Source of the DNA: Neurospora tetraspora
Taxonomy: Eukaryota > Ascomycota > Sordariomycetes > Sordariales > Sordariaceae
Assembly (NCBI RefSeq): GCF_033439725.1
Contig: NW_026944383.1
Coordinates: 682,001-746,000 of the forward strand
Reading direction: 5' to 3'
DNA: 64,000 nucleotides
Part shown: positions 1-9,489 of the stretch, in pieces
How positions within the stretch are numbered: the first letter of the stretch is position 1
Layout: each line of letters starts with the position of its first letter
The notes under the pieces: model-generated
The model's database searches: none
The model's input: the letters and a program-made list of their open reading frames with translations, nothing else
Told to the model about the DNA's origin: nothing
Made by a program: the position numbers and the translations under genes

Positions 1-3000
1 TAACATCTACGCCCACGGTGTTACTTTCCCGAAAGATTGCGTTGCCTTCTTCTGTGACCAGCTGGAGTATTGGTATCACTACTATCGCAACCCGGACATT
101 GTGGCCGTGAACTCCCCAGGCATTGTGGCCAAAATCTCCCCGGACATTGTGGCCACTATCCCTCCAGAGGATACATTGCAGCTTGATTGTCAAGGTAAGT
201 TCACATACCACTGCTGCCCTCTGGCCTTCCTCCGATAGCTTAGCGCGAGACAAAGCCATCCAACTAACTCCTTGCAGGCGCTCCCGTGACATCGTCTCCT
301 CCTCTCGGCAATTCCTCTTTGACGGTGGCTCATCCGCCCTTCGCACGCGCTGCGTCAGCATCAATCCAAGCCACGGCCCCTGACTTTATCCCTTCGATCA
401 GACGAAGTTCATCGGACCTTTGCGACAAATCTGCTGACAGCAAGGTTGAGACTCCAGCCAATAGCGAGCACGACCAAAAGGCGAACAAAGTACAACACAA
501 GCCGTCAAAGTCAGGCCCAATCCCAGAGTCTGAAGTCAGCAAACTCCAAGTCGAGACGGGAATTGCAGGTCCATCTCGTCTTCCTAGCAGAGTCTCGCAG
601 CAAATGCCAGCTCCATCCAAGTCCTCTGCTACTGTTACTGAGGTGCCCCATACCGGGAATGTTCTCCCAAGCAAAACTCAGCTTGGAAGCGCCAACCCGC
701 ACACTCAAACTCGTGACCAGAATGCTTCCAGCCGTATTACTTCCGGCCGTCTTCCTAATCAGCCCGCCTCGGTATCCCAAGCGCAAGGCCAACAGAAGAA
801 GAAAGGAACCGACCAGAAGCCCAAGAACGGGTGGTCTCACTTGCGGAATGATCCCATACACGGTCCAATCAGGCAGCATCATAAACAACCTCAGGGCAGC
901 AGCAACACCAGCACCCATCAAACTTCGAATCGGGACAACCACCATACATCACCCCAGGAACCAGCGGCCAACTCTATTCCTCAATGTCCTAACCTTGGGA
1001 AATCGGGTTATCAGGCCGTCTGGGAACCTTGCGAGTGCAATATTTGCAACAAGAAGAATCGTGGTGTTCGTGCTCGCCTTGGCCAAGGAACAATGTTCAC
1101 GCCGACCAAACTGAAAGCCGTTGAGGATTATCTCCGTCAATTTGGGAGCATTGAAGGCTGCAGCGCATCATCGAAATATCATCACAGCAAGCTGATTGCA
1201 TATGTTACGTGAGTATCTGCATACTTGAAATACACGGAAACGCTTAAAGACTTACGCTGACTTGTGATTTAGTTTCCGGAAGGAAGAAGATGCGGTGAAG
1301 GCCGTGAACGTTGGCAATGGTGCCCAAATTCAAGATGGCACCGGCTGTCTCCGTCTGCAGCTCGAGCACCCTTGGGTCACCAAACACTGGCGGTGTCAAC
1401 CTCAGCAACGCGAGGCTGAAACTGGACCACAACCAACCAAGGAACCTGCACAGCTTCATGAGCGCACACCTTCTGTCACTTCTAGCCAGAAGGCTGGCTA
1501 TCTTGGCAGTGGCGGTTCAGCCCGTTTGCGCAATGCCAGAACTTCTTCGAGGCATTCATCTATCCCGGAGACTGATCCCTTTGTCGGAGGAAATCCGAGG
1601 AGTTTTGGGAAAATGCTGCAAACCACAGGGTCGCATATCCAACCTCAACATACTGCAGTGCCTCTTCACTCATTACATCATCCCCATCATCCGCATCATC
1701 CGCATCATCCCCCTCATCCCGCTCATCTCCAGCATCCCCATTGTCATGCTCCTTCGCCCTACAGGATGCCTGCTCCATGCAATCCTGCTCAACCCGTTCC
1801 TTTCCATCCTGCTCATATGCCTTACACCAGTCCTAGCCACTTTGTCCTTACATATCCCCTACCGCCTCCCTTTGGCAGCGGTCCACCGACAGTGCCACCG
1901 GTAGCGTCACCGGCACACCTTCCAGGGTCGCCTAGGACTCATCCGTGGCCACAAGGTTTGGGAGTCCCGACTGTTCATCATCAGCCTAGAATGCCAATGG
2001 TATATACCCCTTGGCCCGAACAACCCCCGCATGGACCTTATCCTGGTGGCCCCCATCAACATGGGCATATGCCCATTCATCTTGGACAGCCGGTAGGACA
2101 GCCGGTAGGACCGTCGGCAGGACCGTTGGCAGGACCGTTGGCAGGACCATCGGTAGGGGCACCGGCAGGACCATCGGTAGGGGCACCGGCAGGAGCACCG
2201 GCAGGACCACGGGCGGAGCAGATGGCCAATCAGTCATCAAATCAGATCGGACATTCACACGTTGAGCATCACCGAAGAGAAGGTTCACATGCGCAGACTA
2301 AGAAACCTGCCGAAGTGTGCTTACTGCAAGAGGAGGAGTTACCATCCTCAAGAACCTCCAATTCCTCTAGCTCCCACGGAATTCCGGTGAGACTACCTTC
2401 ATCTCGTAGTACATTGGAGGAAATCCGGCTCGAGCAAGAGAGAGCTTCCGCTCCGCAGCAGGGCTCGGGCGGCGAAGGCCAACAGGCTGAAATCTATCAG
2501 GAAGGCAGAGGACATCATGAAACCCACATCGTCGGCGATTAGGAGACGTCGATGAAGTTAGGATCAGATGAGCAACTTCAACCTTCCAACAATCGGAACT
2601 CGGGACAACCCGAAAACTTGGACGAGATAACTGGAACAGTAATACGGCACAAACCGACCGGTAGGCAAGCTTTGCCGTCTCAGTGGCTCGCCCAAGCACC
2701 AGTTATCCAAGATGAGGCGTCTGAGAGAAACTCGGGCCCGACAGATGTTGTTTCACCCGTGGCAGAGCCTCAGGAAGCAGACAAGGAACAGAAGTTGCCC
2801 GAAAACGGAAAGGGCAAGAAGAAGCCTACCAAAAAGAAGAAAAAGGAGAATAGTGCCGCACAGGGGGCATGCTCTCAGACCACTTCGGGGGACTTGGGGA
2901 ATTCGGTGGACACAAGTCAGGCTGCAAAGGAGGAGTCACAACCGGCGCCAGTTGTCGTTGCTGACAGCAAGCCCACGCAGGCCTCGCAAGATGAGTCTAA

Positions 3001-3927
3001 GAAGGTGACTAAGAAGAAGAAGAAGCCTGTGAAGAGAGGACCAAGTGCCACTGAGCAAGCTCCCGAAATCTTCATTGCTCCTGTCGAGAGCGCGCGGGCT
3101 GAGAGCGCCCCCGTCTCGAGTGCCCCTGCCAAGAGCGCTCCCGTTGAGAGTGCTGATACCCCCGAGACCACAGCAGTCATCGATAAGAACGAGTCTGTTC
3201 CTGCTGCTATCGCGGCAAAGCCGTATCGTGCTGATGCCGGTGGCTCTCTTCACGTCTTCCGGCAGCGTTACAAGCCAGCCATCAGGGATATTTTCAAACC
3301 GCACCAAGACGTAGAAGACATATCCGAAGTATCAACTGCAGACAACACTGAGCAAGGCACAAGTTCAACTAGCATCGCCCATGAAACTTCGCCAGAGCGC
3401 AAACAAGAGCCAACAAAGGTACAAACGAGGAAGAAAATCCACGGTAGCTTCGGCAATCTCGACGTGGGCTTCAACCCCTGGCCACGTGCCCCTTCAGGAG
3501 AGGTTTGGAGTCCTTCCAAACGACCTACCGCGGCCCCTCCCCTCAACAAGCGCTCAACGACGCCGCAGCCGCCTCAGGTCATAATAGAGCCAGCGGTTGA
3601 TACGGTGACAGAGCATGGCTTGCCGACTCCGACCAAAGTGGCTTTTAAGGACACCGTCACGGAAATGGGTCTCGGAGAGGAGATTTATGCCCATCGTAGA
3701 GGTACTGGCTCGAAAAAGCCGTCGGGTTCGTCGTTTGTGTCGATGGCTGAGAGTCAGTATACTAGTGTTAGCAGGTTAGTACTTTGCCTTTTGTTTTCGC
3801 TGACTTGCTTGTGACTGTGGAACAATGCTAACGTTATTGATGCACATATAGCTACCACAGTGCCCGGTCTACCTTGTCGTCGGGAGAGAATACTCCTCCT
3901 GAGAGCACGCCTCCTGCCTCGCCTTAA
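1..3927 (+). CDS. RRM-like, low-complexity protein (5' partial)
   Basis: The reading frame is already open at base 2 (Asn-Ile-Tyr-Ala-His...), so the gene starts left of the window. Exons read: <1-194, 278-1208, 1273-2386, 2543-3774, 3852-3927. Introns 195-277 and 1209-1272 have CTAAC/CTGAC branch sites; 3775-3851 is the last intron. An in-frame TAG at 2540-2542 is avoided if 2387-2542 (156 nt, GTGAGA...TTAG, phase 0) is an intron, which I infer. Around the 1208/1273 junction the protein has an RRM-like segment, with KLIAYVTF resembling RNP1 followed by helix-like EEDAVKAV. The rest is disordered: His-Pro repeats, Gly-Pro-Val/Ala repeats and two Lys clusters (KKPTKKKKKE, KKVTKKKKKP). RNA binding is inferred from the RRM-like fold only; the function is unknown. 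An alternative is that the TAG is real and the gene is split or decayed. Confidence 0.6.
1669..1740 (+). repeat. His-Pro codon repeat (CATCATCC units)
   Basis: Short tandem repeat of cat-cat-ccn codons inside the first gene, giving runs of HHP. It is in frame, so length changes in 9-nt steps keep the protein open. Confidence 0.8.
2089..2215 (+). repeat. Gly-Pro-Val/Ala coding tandem repeat
   Basis: Imperfect 12-nt units (ccggtaggacag / ccgttggcagga type) encode repeated GQPV, GPLA and GAPA motifs in the first gene. Neighbouring units are nearly identical, which suggests replication slippage. Confidence 0.8.
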
Positions 3928-5109
3928 GCCTTTTCGTACTACCGCTTGGGTCTGATAAATAATGGAGGAACAAGAGTCGCAGTCACAGCCAGCGGTCTTT
4001 CGGAGTGTCGTCTCGTTCCACTGGATGTTTCGATCCTCATTTCTTACTCTCGGGTCTCTTCATTTTCTTTTTCTTTCCTTCTTTACGTATGTATCACATA
4101 TTTGCTTCTCCCTTATTTGAGCTTGGGCAACGTCAAGGTATGGACAGGTGGTGTTCCTGAATGCAGACAAGTTGGTCAACCGTCAATAGACAACCATGTA
4201 GTCTTGCGTTTCAGTACATAGTCGACACATCTGTTCATCACCCGCTTTCTAGCGGCAATTATTCTCTTCTCTATCATAGCATACATAGCCAATGTCCTCT
4301 GGTCTACTCTACGGTACAGGACAACCTTAATAATTAGTCCAGTTATAATTCTCCCTTTTGTCGCCATCTATATGATGTGATTTCACACAGTGATTGCTGC
4401 TGTTGTGAGAAAGAGATGAGCCATAAGTAGGTAGACAGACCCTCAGGCGGGGAGGTCGAGCTTGATGACTTGGGCGCCTTTCTCCGTTCCCGAAAAGATC
4501 TTGGATCGGTGAGTCATGGTGTACAAACGTAAAGGCTACTAGAAGTTGTCGGGTTCTTCGTGCGCTGCAAAGGGTAAGGGGCCTTGGACAGCAAGTATAT
4601 TAGATTCGTGGCTCCCGTCTCATCACCGAGGTAGAAACGATGGTCTGCGAATATAAGTAAGTATGAGTCCAAGTTCCCTATTGACTAATTCGCAGAAGGA
4701 ACGCGAACGGTCTGGGTAACCGCACATACCTCCAGAGTTCACATTCGTGAAGCAGGTGGCCCCAAGACCCACGTCATCGTCAACTAGCGGTCCAGATCTA
4801 GGTTGGTTGCAAAATACAGTGTCCCAAGTTTATGTACGTTGATTCCAAAACCCAAGACCGGTTTCTCGCAGCTGTGAACAGCTGTCGCTTATTTTATATC
4901 AACGCCTCCAAGGCACTTAGGGCGTGATCCGTTCGTTGGCAGTTTTTTTTCTTCCTACCGTACAAGCTGTCCCGTCATCTCGGCAACGGACCTAGAAGGT
5001 CCAGATACCTACCTGCAACCGACTTCAAATCGTCTAGACTCGTTATTGCGATTGTCCATTCGCACAACCTTTTGTTAGAAGGCATCAAATCATCAAGAGC
5101 AAACACCTT
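3928..5109. other. intergenic, 3' region of gene 1 and promoter side of paralogue A
   Basis: About 1.2 kb without a convincing gene. It contains the probable 3' UTR of the first gene and the upstream region of the next one. Short open frames here lack domain content or splice support. Confidence 0.6.
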
Positions 5110-5182
5110 GTAAGTGAGCGCATTCAAGACAGCAATAGTATACCCAGCAATGCAGTTGCTCCAAACACTAACCTGCGACAAG
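5110..5182 (+). other. 5' UTR intron of paralogue A
   Basis: GTAAGT at 5110, a CACTAAC branch site and a GACAAG acceptor ending at 5182, 14 nt before the ATG at 5197. The second paralogue has an intron at the same place (7844-7902), and the upstream leader sequences are similar (the agaaggcatca and aagagcaaa blocks), which supports both introns. Confidence 0.65.
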
Positions 5183-5196
5183 GAGAAACCATCCCG

Positions 5197-6407
5197 ATGC
5201 CCGATATCAAAAGCGAAAAGCGGAGGGCCGACCCGCCCGCGCCATCGCCTAATATGGAACTGGCAGTAATTGAAATCTCTAGAGAAGAATTTCAGGCGTG
5301 CAAGAAGCGACGCATTGCCCCTGAGGAGAAGAGGAGCGAAGCCGCCAACGTGTTCACACCTTACCACTTCATGCCCGACGATATCAAGGAAGAGGACAGG
5401 GACAGGGACGACCCACTCGCATCCGCGCCCGCGCCCGCGCCGCCCAACATGTTCACACCTTACGTCTTCCACGACGAGTCCCTCGGTCAAGATAGCGACG
5501 CGAATGCGCACATCGACTACTGGAGGGACAGCCTCTCGCCGAAACAGCGTCTTCGCTTCGCTTTGAAGAAGTTATTGGAGTGTGAGTTCAGTCAGACGTT
5601 GGCCATCACCGCCGAGCACAAGGTAGGTACCGATCATACTTATTAAAACACATCTGAATATAATAATCTGATGTATGTTTCTTATAGACCATTCTACGCC
5701 CTCTCCTGCTAAAGAACTACTGGGCCAAAAGCCCAGCTAGTCTCCTCAAACCTGAAATGGGAGCGTCAGGAGCACTATACGGGTGTTGCTCGGTATCTTT
5801 TTACGCCGAAAGAGAATGGCGAGGAGACTTGCAACAAGTGTACGACTATAGACAATTACGGCCCGTTTGCGGAGTGTGTCGCTGGCGGTCGGGCGGTGCA
5901 CAAGGGTGCTTGCTTCAGCTGTTATTATAAGGGCGAAGGAAAGAGTTGTTGCCTCCGTATCGGTATGTTGTTGTTTTTTTGTCTTTGTCTTCGTCTTCAT
6001 CCTCCCCTCGTCTTGACCACCTACCTACCCTGTTTGTTCTTCTTGGACTTTGTTGTACTTTTTCCTCGTCGAGACGGTGAAAGTACCTCGCGCTTCTTAT
6101 TGTTCGTGCTCGAAAGTGCGGGCGTATTTTTTTTTCCCTCGTTGATCCTTCTTGTGCCCGGCAGAGGCCGGCGTGAGGGTGACACCTCCGTCCCTGTCTG
6201 TCCCTGCTCGTGTCTTGGTTTTATCACTGTCAATTACGCATCAACTGATATAAAGGATTACTAGCTTATGAAAAGGCAGAGGAGAAAGCGCGGCACAGAG
6301 GTCGTCCCCCGTTTTCAGCCACAACCATTCGCAACTCTAGTACAAGATATTTAGAGAAGGCGTTGCGGTGGATTCGGAAGGAGTTAGCAATCCGTGAGGA
6401 GGATTGA
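5197..6407 (+). pseudogene. DUF3716-like Cys-rich protein, paralogue A (frameshifted)
   Basis: Exons 5197-5622, 5688-5962 and 6265-6407; introns 5623-5687 and 5963-6264 (302 nt, long for this window). The N-terminal part is acidic and Pro-rich, with FTPYHF and FTPYVF as an internal duplication, then the conserved block SLSPKQRLRF and a leucine-rich helix ending LLEC. The Cys-rich part has TCNKC, YGPFAEC, GACFSCYY and a final Cys pair, which I read as a possible metal-binding module of the fungal DUF3716 type. The three exons total 844 nt, one base too many. Exon 2 begins in one frame (TILRPLLLKNYWAK) and continues, by homology to paralogue B, in the next (AQLVSSNLKWE). The shift maps to 5721-5740, which contains an AAAA run. 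This is a real lesion or a sequencing error. Function unknown. Confidence 0.6.
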
Positions 6408-6634
6408 TTAATGATCATTTGAAGTATCAAGCGTATTAATTACGTTTCAATGCGTCCTGTACATATATGGTAGAGGTCTTCAGCTATGCTATGCTAGAAG
6501 AGAAGAGAACAATAACCGGGAGGAAGCGGGTTTATATTATCTGTTCCCCTAAAGTGGTGACAACATGAAGGGCCCCAGGAAGAAAAGAAAACAGAAAAAA
6601 ATAGCAAAGCAAAGAAAAAGAAAAACACTGAATG
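6408..6634. other. intergenic, purine-rich
   Basis: Probable 3' UTR of paralogue A followed by an A/G-rich tract. No gene seen. Confidence 0.6.
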
Positions 6635-6668
6635 TGTCAAATAACGGGACTGAACTGATGACCTCGAT
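6635..6668 (-). pseudogene. relic of tRNA-Ile 3' half
   Basis: On the minus strand this reads as a degenerate variable loop, T-arm and acceptor 3' strand. It matches the intact tRNA-Ile next to it at about 25 of the first 29 positions and is likewise followed by a T-rich trailer. No 5' half is present, so it cannot be a working tRNA. Confidence 0.55.
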
Positions 6669-6679
6669 GTGTATGTGCA

Positions 6680-6700
6680 AAAAAAAAAAGAAAAAAAAAG
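6680..6700 (-). terminator. RNA polymerase III terminator of tRNA-Ile
   Basis: Two runs of 9 or more T on the minus strand begin a few bases after the tRNA discriminator base, the usual Pol III stop signal. Confidence 0.75.
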
Positions 6701-6704
6701 AAGA

Positions 6705-6800
6705 TGCCCAATAACAGGATTGAACTGTTGACCTTCGCATGAACTTGATATCTCGGAGAAGATATTAGTACGACGCTCTAACCAGCTGAGCTAATCGGGC
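6705..6800 (-). tRNA. tRNA-Ile (anticodon AAU) with 22-nt intron
   Basis: The minus strand folds as a full cloverleaf: acceptor GCCCGAT pairs with ATTGGGC (one G-U), D stem GCTC/GAGC, anticodon stem TCGTA/TGCGA, T stem AACAG/CTGTT with loop TTCAATC. The anticodon AAT lies at 6764-6766 and decodes isoleucine AUU. An intron of 22 nt (6741-6762) follows the base 3' of the anticodon, the canonical tRNA intron site. The discriminator is A. Confidence 0.9.
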
Positions 6801-7347
6801 TGTTGTTGAAAGTGGATCGACACATGAGTCTTATATATGGATGAGTGATGCTGCAATGTTGGCAACGATGTGACACTTCAAAAATGATGTGAATCGTGAT
6901 GATAGATTGGGTCGAGCGAGGAATCGATTCCTGCTCGCTGTCTCTAACTAAATAAACTGGTGTGTGGTGTCGTGCCTGACATGCTCTTGTATGTCCGACA
7001 CAGACATTGCTCTGGGTCCTGCCTTATGTGCGACATGAGCTCCTCCGGAAAGGGCCATCTGCACTCTCACAATTGGGGTTTTGGGTTTGGATGATTTATA
7101 CGGTGCGATTGCTGTATTGAAAATTAGGTAGCTTCCAAATTCACCTCGCCTATAGCGGTGTGGTGTGGTCACAGCAATGTGATGTGATGTAATGCGGTGA
7201 CTTTTGTTGGAAGAAGGGGATGGTGAATCATAAACTAGACTGATTAAGAAGAGGAAGAACAAGAAGGAAAAGATGAGGATTTTTATTCCATTAGCTGAAC
7301 TAATCTATCTAGCCACCCCTAGTGGGCATGCGGTCCATCCACGTTCC
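6801..7347. other. intergenic with a 25-bp near-palindrome
   Basis: No gene seen. At 6913-6937 CGAGC-G-AGGAAT is mirrored by ATTCCT-GCTCG, a near-perfect palindrome with one unpaired base. Confidence 0.5.
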
Positions 7348-7500
7348 TAGCCGGGAGGAAAACTCGTAAAACGGGTGAAAACCTCCCACTTCTCTGCCCG
7401 CCCATCGGGGCCGATGCGCTGCCTTAACAGTCTCGCGGCGGCCTCCAAACGACTTCCTCCGTTGCTAGCAGGCCTCGCCGTTATGCTGAGATGATCGAAT
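7348..7500 (-). other. short coding-like fossil, unidentified
   Basis: A G+C-rich block of coding appearance in otherwise A+T-rich intergenic DNA. It gives a 50-residue minus-strand frame ending FTRFTSFPPG, with no start codon and no visible upstream exon. It may be a fragment of a repeat or of a lost gene. I do not recognise the family. Confidence 0.2.
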
Positions 7501-7843
7501 TACAATGATTCTTAGCATGAACCATACCATGACTATCCTCCTCTCTACCCCTCCCCTCATCGCTCCCTCGCGCTGCGACAACCTCCTCCTGCGATGGCCT
7601 CATATCTACCTCTCCTTTCATCCCATCTTCTGTTTGTCCCTCAACCCATATATATCTCCTTGGCGGGTTCCAGCCCTCACTTGTGCTTTGATATGAATTT
7701 TCGCTGGGCCCCTTCCTTTCCTTTCCTCTTCTCTTTTCTTCCTTTTCCTCTGAGACGGAGGTGAATTATAACTGAGGAAGATTCAAGTTGTCCGCACAAC
7801 CTTCGGCCGAGAAGGCATCATCACCAAGAGCAAAACCCTCCCT

Positions 7844-7902
7844 GTAAGCACATACAACACATCAATACACACGCGCTTCAAATTGGGCTAACTTGCAACA
7901 AG
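7844..7902 (+). other. 5' UTR intron of paralogue B
   Basis: GTAAGC donor, GGCTAAC branch site and CAACAAG acceptor, ending 12 nt before the ATG at 7915. It matches the leader intron of paralogue A in position and flanking sequence. Confidence 0.65.
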
Positions 7903-7914
7903 GAAAACATCCAG

Positions 7915-8859
7915 ATGCCTGATATCCAGAACGAAGAGAGCAAGAGCAACCCGGCCGATATCAAAAGCGAAGAGTGCAGGGACGACCTGCCCGCGCTGCC
8001 CGCCTTGCCCGCGCCGCCCAACATGTCCACACCCTACCTCTTCCTCGGCCAAGTCATCGACGCGAATGACGACAAGGACAAGGACAACATGAACGACTCT
8101 GAGTGGAATGACAGCCTCTCACCCAAGCAGCGTCTTCGCTTTTGTTTGAAGAAGCTACTGGAGTGTAACGTCCCTGAAGCTCTATCCATCACCGCTCAGC
8201 ACAAGGTAAGTATACCTCTACCTATAATACCTACCTAGGTATCAACGAACGCCGCCCGATCAACACTCTAATTCGCTGTTATTATGTTTAGACCATCCTG
8301 CGCCCCATTTTGCTCAAGACCTACTGGGTCAAGGGCGAGATCACCGGCTTCAGACTCAGAAACGGCGAGCTCACCGGCTTCAAATTTGCAAAGGGCGAAC
8401 TGACCAGCTCCAAACTCGTGTGGGAAGAGCGTCCGAGGCACTATACGGCAGTTGGTCGTTATATTTTCACTCCGAAAGAGAATGGGGAGAAGACTTGCAC
8501 CGAGTGTATGAACCCGGAGGGATATGGTCCGTTTGCGGAGTGTGTCGCTGGCGGTCGGGCCGGTGTGCATCAGGGTGCGTGCTTGAACTGTTATTATAAG
8601 GGCGAAGAGGAGGGCTGTTCCCTCCGTATCGATATGTTTCCTTCCCATTTGATTTTACCTGCAACACATATTCATGACACGGTAACTAAGAACATGATTT
8701 ACTACCCCAGGTTTTGAAGGTGATCAGAAGAAAGCACAGTATCCCGGTAGTCGTGTCCCGTTTTCAGACGAAACCATTCACGACATTCCGACAGAGGTGT
8801 TAGTGAAGGCGATGGAGATACTTGAAGCTGAGATTAGAAGGCGTAAGGAGGGTATTTAG
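7915..8859 (+). CDS. DUF3716-like Cys-rich protein, paralogue B
   Basis: Exons 7915-8205, 8292-8625 and 8711-8859 give 257 residues. It shares the order of parts with paralogue A: acidic Pro-rich N-terminus with an STPYLF motif, SLSPKQRLRF block, LLEC helix, then Cys-rich module (TCTEC, YGPFAEC, GACLNCYY, GCSLR) and a basic/acidic helical tail. Exon 2 has three roughly 10-residue repeats (GEITGF, GELTGF, GELTSS) that paralogue A lacks. The last intron is unusual. By alignment its donor should follow CGTATCG, where A has GTATGT, but here the base is A (ATATGT). A GT exactly 6 nt upstream (8626) keeps the frame and removes two residues. Without splicing, translation stops at 8717 after 238 residues. 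Function unknown; possibly metal-binding. Confidence 0.65.
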
Positions 8860-9489
8860 GTTATGGGAAGTATTAAGCGTTATTTAAACGCTTGATTGCC
8901 CCGTACGTATGTATGGTCAAGGACTTCTGGGATGATGGTATGCTATGCTAGTGAAGAGCACGATAAGCAACCTTGACATAAAGCCAGTTTTATTACCAAA
9001 AGGGGCTAAACAAAGGTCCCAACACCAACTGACCACCCACAACCCCCAAGTAAATGGGTTTCAATATCCCTTGCTTATCTCGAGCTTCTACTAAATTGGA
9101 CTTGATTCCCATGTTTGCTATCCAAATCTGCGACTGATCAAGTGCTGCCAGATGTATCCTGATGTGCAGGTACAAATCAGTTTGCATACTCGACCAATAA
9201 TTACTAGGAGACAAGTTTAATATGAAGCAAAAAAGTTAGGGTAAATGCAAAAAAATCGCCTAACACGCCTCACCATGCAATTGGTAGTATCCCCCCCCTT
9301 TCTTTCGACTTCAACAGATATCAAGATGTCCTGTCCCTCTTGCCGCCCAACGCGGTCACAGTAATCCAATAGTTTTTATGTGTAAACAAAGCTGTTTCTC
9401 TCACATCTTAAACTGAGATTGTTCAGGTCCTCATGGCAATACCATGCCTGCCACAATTTCGACTATTCCCTTCCTCTCTATTCTTCAAA
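8860..9489. other. convergent 3' intergenic region
   Basis: Lies between two gene 3' ends. No gene or repeat recognised. Confidence 0.6.
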
